This document shows, in pieces, positions 58,794 through 64,000 of a stretch of 64,000 nt of DNA (the first letter of the stretch is position 1; each line of letters starts with the position of its first letter). The stretch is from contig CM035427.1 in NCBI GenBank assembly GCA_020310875.1, forward strand, positions 88,046,730-88,110,729. Reading direction: 5' to 3'. The DNA is from Ceratopteris richardii. Lineage: Eukaryota; Streptophyta; Polypodiopsida; Polypodiales; Pteridaceae. The notes under the pieces were generated by a model. It was not told where the DNA came from. It saw only the letters and a list, made by a program, of their open reading frames with translations, and searched no databases. A program made the position numbers and the translations under genes.

Positions 58794-61276
58794 CTACATC
58801 CATATCACTTCTTTTGCTGCTTCCACAAGTCCTTTGTACTCAGCTTCTGTTGATGATAAAGCCACTGCATGTTGCTTCTTTGAACACCAACTCACAAGTT
58901 TTTCTCCAATGTATATCATATAGCCATGAGTTGACCTTCTATCATCCAGACTTCTTGCCCAATCTGAATCACTATATGCTCTCAACCTTATATCTGATGT
59001 AAAAGGATAATATAATCCTTCCTTCAAAGTTCCTTTGATATCTCGAAGAACTCTTTGACCTGCAATCCAATGTGGATCCTTTGGACAATGCATGAACTGA
59101 GAAAGAACTCCCACTGCATAACTAAGATCAGGTCTTGTTAGTGTAGCATAAATCAAGCTTCCCACTAAAGATTGATACTTCCTCATATCTTTGAACTCTG
59201 CACCATCATATCTACTGAGTTTATGATTGACCTCTAGTGGTGTTGATGCCTCTCTACAATTCTTCATGTTAAACTTCTTTAGAAGATTCAAAAGATACCT
59301 TTCTTTTGATACATATATGCCATGTTCTGCATAAGTGATTTCCATTCCAAGAAAATATGACAATTTTCCTAGATCACTTATCTTGAATTCCTTCTCAAGT
59401 AGTCTCTTCACCTCCTTGATTCCTTCATTTGAAGTACTTGTGATTATAATGTCATCTACATAAATACAAATGTAGATCATACCTTCATTTGTTCTTTTGA
59501 TAAGTAAACTTGCATCTGCCTTTGAACTCTGATATCCAAGATCATTAATATACTTCACAAGTCTATAATTCCAAGCTCTTGGAGCTTGCTTTAATCCATA
59601 AAGTGCTCTTCTCAATCTGCAAACATAATTTGGAAACTTGTAATCTGCAAACCCTTGAGGTTGCTCCATGTAAACCTCGTCTGATATATCCATTCAAAAA
59701 TGCATTCTTTATATTCGATTGACTCAATGTCCATCCTTTTGATGCTGCAATAGCAATGATTGTCCTTATGATTGACATCTTTGCCATAGGACTAAATGTC
59801 TCATCATAATCTATGCCATGAGTTTGAGCATAGCCTTTAACCACCAATCTAGCTTTGTATCTGGCTATTCTTCCATCTGCATGCTTCTTTATTTTGTAAA
59901 CCCATTTATTTCCAATCACTTTCTTACCATTAGGTTTTGGAACAAGTTCCCAAGTTTTTTTTTCTTCAAGTGCATCAAATTCTTCCTTCATTGCTTCTTC
60001 CCATTGTCTCTTACCTTTTGCTTCATCATAGCTTTGAGGTTCTTCATCTTCCTTAATTATGTAAGCATAATTCTTCTGAGTCAAATAAGAAGTATCATAA
60101 GAATACCTTGTAGGTTGTTTCCTCATTCTGGTTGATCTTCTTGGTTCACACTCCATGTATATCTGGATATACTTCTTCATCAAATCTTGGTACATCTTCA
60201 TTTCTTCTATATGATCCAACTCTGGATGTGCTTGCTTGCATATGTTCTTCATCTCCATCTACCTGCATATGTGATTTACCTCTTTCACTTCTTCTTACCT
60301 CTTCTTCAAATGTTTCAAGATTACAATCTTTATCTGCATACCAACTCTTCTGTTCATCAAATGTCACATCTTTGGAAACAATAAATTGTTTAGTTAAAGG
60401 ACTCCATAGCCTATAATCCATCTGCTTTTCATCATACCCAATAAACACATATTTTTCAGCCTTTAGTTCAAGCTTATGTCTAAGTTGTGATGGTACATAA
60501 GCATAGGAAATTGATCCAAAGACTTTACAATGATCAAGTGTTGGTTTCTTACCCCACCATGCTTCATAAGGGGTCATCCCATTTAGAGCTGCACATGGTA
60601 ACCTATTCACAAGATATGTAGCTGTATTTACAACCTCAGCCCAAAGATAATTAGGGCAATTCTTTTCTTTTAACATTGCTCTTGCAAACTCAACCAATGT
60701 TCTATTCCTCCTTTATGCCACCCCATTGTGTTGAAGTGTATACCTACAAGTTATTTCTCTCTTGATACATGCATTCCAAAGATAATTATTGAACTCTTGG
60801 GAGAAGTATTCTCCCCCTTCGTCAGACCTTAACCTCTTGATCTTTTGACCTGTAACTCTTTCTGCATAAGCATGAAAATGTTTGAAAGCTCCAAATACTT
60901 CTGATCTTTCCTTTAGAACATAAATGGTTATCCACCTTGTAGCATCATCAATGAAAAGAACATAATACCTAGACCCATTGATTGATCCTTCTTTTGTTGG
61001 TCCCCATACATCTGTATGTATGAGTTCTAGCAAACCATAATGCTTGAAACCTTTCTTCTAAAATGATAATCTATGTGCCTTTCCCATCTGACAAGCTTCA
61101 CATTTGTAGATCATATGTTGAACTTTTACATTTGGTAGCCCTATTACAGATTGATTCTCCACCATGGTTTTAATTCCTCTTTCATTGAAGTGTCCTAACC
61201 TCTTATGCCAGAGATCTAACTCTGTAAGTACTCCATCACCATGTGTGATCAAGGCTTGACCAACATTCCCTTGCAC
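58794..61276 (-). pseudogene. pol-derived region (IN, RT, RNase H) of the copia element, broken
   Basis: From the 5' side (high coordinates) come the GAG-pre-integrase finger with LWHKRLGHFNERG and CEACQMGKAHR (about 61,070-61,240), the integrase core with HTDVWGP, FIDDATRW and SDEGGEYFS (about 60,720-61,030), reverse transcriptase starting near WELVPKPNGKKVIGNKWVYK with the catalytic YVDDIII (about 59,450), and RNase H ending with STEAEYKGLVEA (about 58,820). The order IN before RT is the copia hallmark. It is a fossil with several breaks. Confidence 0.9.
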
Positions 61277-62700
61277 TTTGAGAGTAAAAAGTCTACCTTC
61301 CTTTTTACCACAAACAATTTGATTGTATCCATCCTCTGGATCTTCAACAATACCCCTTCATTTGTAAATATGACTTGAAAACCTTTTTCCACTATTTGTC
61401 CCACACTAATTAGATTCTTTGGTATTGTTGGAACATACAAAACATTTGTTAGCAAATCAGCTCCACTTCTGCACTTCACTTTTCCAATTGAATGCACATT
61501 ATGTTTTGTATTGTCACCTGTTTGTACTGTATGACTTGAATTACCTTCTTCCAATTCTGACAACATTTCTATATTACCTGACAAATGATTTGAACAACCA
61601 GAGTCAATATAGAATACCTTGAGATCCTCCTTCTCTGATGTACTTATTGAATTCATCATCAATGTTGTATGATTGTCATTCTGTGTATCATTTGCATAGT
61701 TGTAGTAGGTAGTATTATAAGACTGATTCTGATTCCAATTTCTTCCACCACCTCTACCAAGACTTCCTCTTGAACTCTCTCTTCCTATTTGAAATTGATT
61801 ATGAAACCTTCCACCTCTTCCTCTGCCATTATTGCTGTGATTTTGATTTGATCCTTGTTGGTTATGCCAACAATCATATGCTAGATGATTGCTCAATCCA
61901 CAAATCCAGCATGTCTTCTTGTTATTGTTCTGATTACCTCTACCTCTTCCATTTCCTCGACCTTTACCTCTTCTAATACCTCTTCCTCTTGCATAATTTA
62001 CTTGAGTAGTAACCTCTTCTTCATCCTTTGCTTTACCTTTCTCATTTTTCTTTTTATTCTTTGCATACATAGCAGAATTATATCCTTTATCTCCATCTGA
62101 CTTCAAGTCTTGCTCAAATGTGAGCATCAATCCAAGTAATTGATTCAATTGTGGCACATAATGATTTAATGAAAATTCAGTTGAGAGTACAAAAGGTTTC
62201 CACCTTTCATCTCCTCTCAATCCTACAAGCAATTGTGCTATCAACCTATGATCTTCAATATCCTCATCAATAGATCCAAGGCTATCTGCCAAGTCCTTCA
62301 TCCTAGTGACATAATCACTAATGCTCTGACTTTGCTTTTTCTTAAATGTGGTGAACTCTGACCATAAGCTAGCCTTCCTAGCTTTAGTAGTGTTTTGAAA
62401 ATGATCTTCCAAAGCATTCCATATATCTTCAGCTGTTTCTAATCCTCTGATATGTGGTAACAAATGATCTATGATAGTGTTATATATATAAGCCCTTGCA
62501 CTTGTTTCTCTCTTCTGCCATAGCTTCAAAACTTCTAGTTCTTCCTTCCTTGGTTGACTCTCATCTTCAAATTTAGGTTTTTCTTATTCACCTGTCACAT
62601 ATACCATTAGATCCTTACTCATAAGTAAGGCTTCCATTCTCACTACCCAAGCAGGATAATTATCTCTGTCCAATTTGTCAATAGATACATGATCTGCCAT
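61249..62700 (-). pseudogene. gag and protease region of the copia element, broken
   Basis: The probable start is at 62,700 on the minus strand (MADHVSIDKLDRDNYPAWVV). A UBN2-type capsid domain follows (LVGLRGDERWKPF), then an Arg/Gly/Asn-rich stretch with RGRGRGNQNNN, the zinc knuckle CWICGLSNHLAYDC (about 61,870-61,910) and the protease core FYIDSGCSNHLSGN (about 61,580-61,620). The family differs from the copia at 1-1,939. It has about one break. Confidence 0.85.
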
Positions 62701-62899
62701 AGTCTTCTTGCTTCTGCTTCAACTTGTGAGTATAAAGTTTAAGAATGGTACCTTTTGTAGATCTTTACCCTTGAGAATAACTTTGAAGTAATCCTCTGAT
62801 GTCTTTTGTTGTTCAACACCTCATCTTTCACCTTCTTTAATGAAGAACTCTTCAATTCCTCTTGTATCTGCTCCTCCTTTCACTCTTGAGGACCTTTCT

Positions 62900-62911
62900 G
62901 CTCTGATACAC
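62900..62911 (-). other. Primer-binding site of the copia element
   Basis: The minus strand reads AGTGTATCAGAGC, one base from the initiator tRNA-Met type TGGTATCAGAGC, and lies two bases from the LTR end. Confidence 0.75.
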
Positions 62912-62912
62912 T

Positions 62913-63922
62913 TGTTGGTGTATAAAACACCACAAGAACTAAGCTAAAATGATATTAGAATACCTCCATAACCATCATTATCTTAGCAATACTCTGAATT
63001 TGAAACCTTTATCACTGAGCTTAGTGAAATTCAAAAATTTACTTCTTAGAAATCTACGCCTTTTCTTCAAGCTTCAAATTTGATCTGTATTAGCTTGATC
63101 TTTGTAAATTCCTTTGATCACTTGCTAATAGAAGTTCTTGCTAATGTAAAGCAACACATATCAAGCAAAACTTTCAAGTAACAACTTCAAATTCTTCTGA
63201 ATTCACTTCAACATTTGCACTATGTCTGAAATCTAAAAAATGACCATCGATTTGACATACCTTCACTGTTAGACTCATTTCTCCGAGTATGCAACCCGTT
63301 TTGTAAAAATATTTTGACCAATTGTAGTTGAAGGTAGTAGCTTGAAAATGAGCTATCACTCATTAAAAACTTTACAGTGTACTATTAGATCTGACCTTAA
63401 GAAGATCAGGAAAAAGTGCACGAGAAACCTCGTAACTGTCAACAACTTACACACTGATATGAAATCACTTAGAACTCAATGTACAAGAGGAATTAAATCA
63501 AATACTTCTACACAAACATGTGTTTTATATCAGAGAAGATGTATACAAAATGGCTTGACTCCATTCTGCTCATAGCCATGGAAAACTTTCATATACTGAG
63601 TAGTTTCTCTTCTACTTTTCTCTCAGAAAAACCCGACTTTTCTCTATTCACATAAGGATTACAAAATTGAGTTCTACTACATATTTTTCAACTCAAATTA
63701 ACTTATATACATATGGTTTACATACTCCTAGACTCAGACTCGTAAGTTTTGAAGTTCTATGTCAAGAATAGACTTTTAATTTTACACTAAATTACAAGAG
63801 TGAATTTATCCCTTCAGTTAGGCTTAGTTTTCTGAGTGCTTTGCCTTCACTTCTCCTTGCCTTTCTTCTTCCTTGATATATCTTCATATATTCATGTCTA
63901 ATTAGTGAGTGAAGACCCAATA
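62913..63922 (-). repeat. Right LTR of the copia array
   Basis: About 1.0 kb and about 95% identical to 57,625-58,635 by eye. It is followed to the right by a PPT-like GCGGGAGC (minus strand) and sequence matching 58,636-58,723, so it also serves as the 3' LTR of the next internal region. Confidence 0.9.
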
Positions 63923-64000
63923 GCTCCCGCTCAATCACTAATTAGCATGCTCTAACTTCTTCATGTATTCTTCTTCTCTTTTATTCCTGCCATCTCTGAT
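63923..64000 (-). mobile_element. 3' end of the next internal region of the copia array, partial
   Basis: 78 bp matching 58,636-58,716 in order and strand (for example CTCAATCACTAATTAGCATG), cut by the window end. Confidence 0.75.

Larger units (their letters stand above)
57625..64000 (-). mobile_element. Ty1/copia element in a tandem array, runs off the window end
   Basis: The minus-strand element has LTRs at 57,625-58,635 and 62,913-63,922, gag and pol in copia order (PR-IN-RT-RH), a PBS and a PPT. The right LTR should mark the element's end, but 63,923-64,000 continues with sequence matching that next to the left LTR (58,636-58,723). The array is therefore LTR-internal-LTR-internal, as produced by unequal recombination between LTRs. 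The LTRs look about 95% identical, older than the gypsy copies. The coding part is broken (about four breaks). Confidence 0.88.

Overview
The window is repeat-rich nuclear DNA of a land plant, overall AT-rich. The evidence is the kind of mobile elements present: an Athila/Tat-like Ty3/gypsy element with 2.4 kb LTRs, two unrelated Ty1/copia families with UBN2-type gag, an L1-type LINE with a zf-RVT C-terminus, a CACTA transposon end and a TRIM-like element. I cannot name the species. A large-genome non-flowering plant is possible but not shown. No host protein gene is secure; the best candidate is one short GC-rich exon near 55.5 kb.

Layout. 1-1,939: minus-strand copia fragment (gag start, PBS, full LTR). 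1,940-3,241: CATATA hexanucleotide satellite. 3,242-16,270: one Athila-like element (LTR, gag, pol, an extra small ORF, tandem repeats, PPT, LTR) inserted in that satellite with a matching ATATA on both sides. 16,271-18,642: the rest of the satellite and a rearranged relative of the first copia fragment. 18,643-22,500: AT tracts, a probable solo LTR with many GTCAA motifs, a TRIM-like element with tRNA-like terminal repeats, and a copia LTR remnant. 22,383-23,025: GTAT and GTGTAT satellites. 23,026-49,241: a 26 kb composite of three parts of one Ty3/gypsy family in minus/plus/minus order, itself inside a GTGTAT satellite. 49,242-50,411: GTGTAT, TATGCG and GA satellites. 50,413-50,860: end of a CACTA element. 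50,861-57,624: mostly unassigned sequence with a 5'-truncated LINE in a perfect 18-bp target duplication (52,078-53,923) and the candidate exon. 57,625-64,000: a minus-strand copia element whose outer LTR is followed by more internal sequence of the same kind, so it forms a tandem array running off the window.

The most unusual item is the family at 23-49 kb. Its RT and integrase motifs look like those of basidiomycete (MarY1-like) Ty3/gypsy elements, yet its primer site matches my memory of the acceptor end of plant tRNA-Trp. One copy has both long ORFs open and two almost identical LTRs, so it is young. All retroelement ages are by-eye comparisons of LTR pairs and are approximate. The genes seen serve the elements themselves (capsid/nucleocapsid, protease, reverse transcriptase, RNase H, integrase); there is no operon or host pathway to describe.
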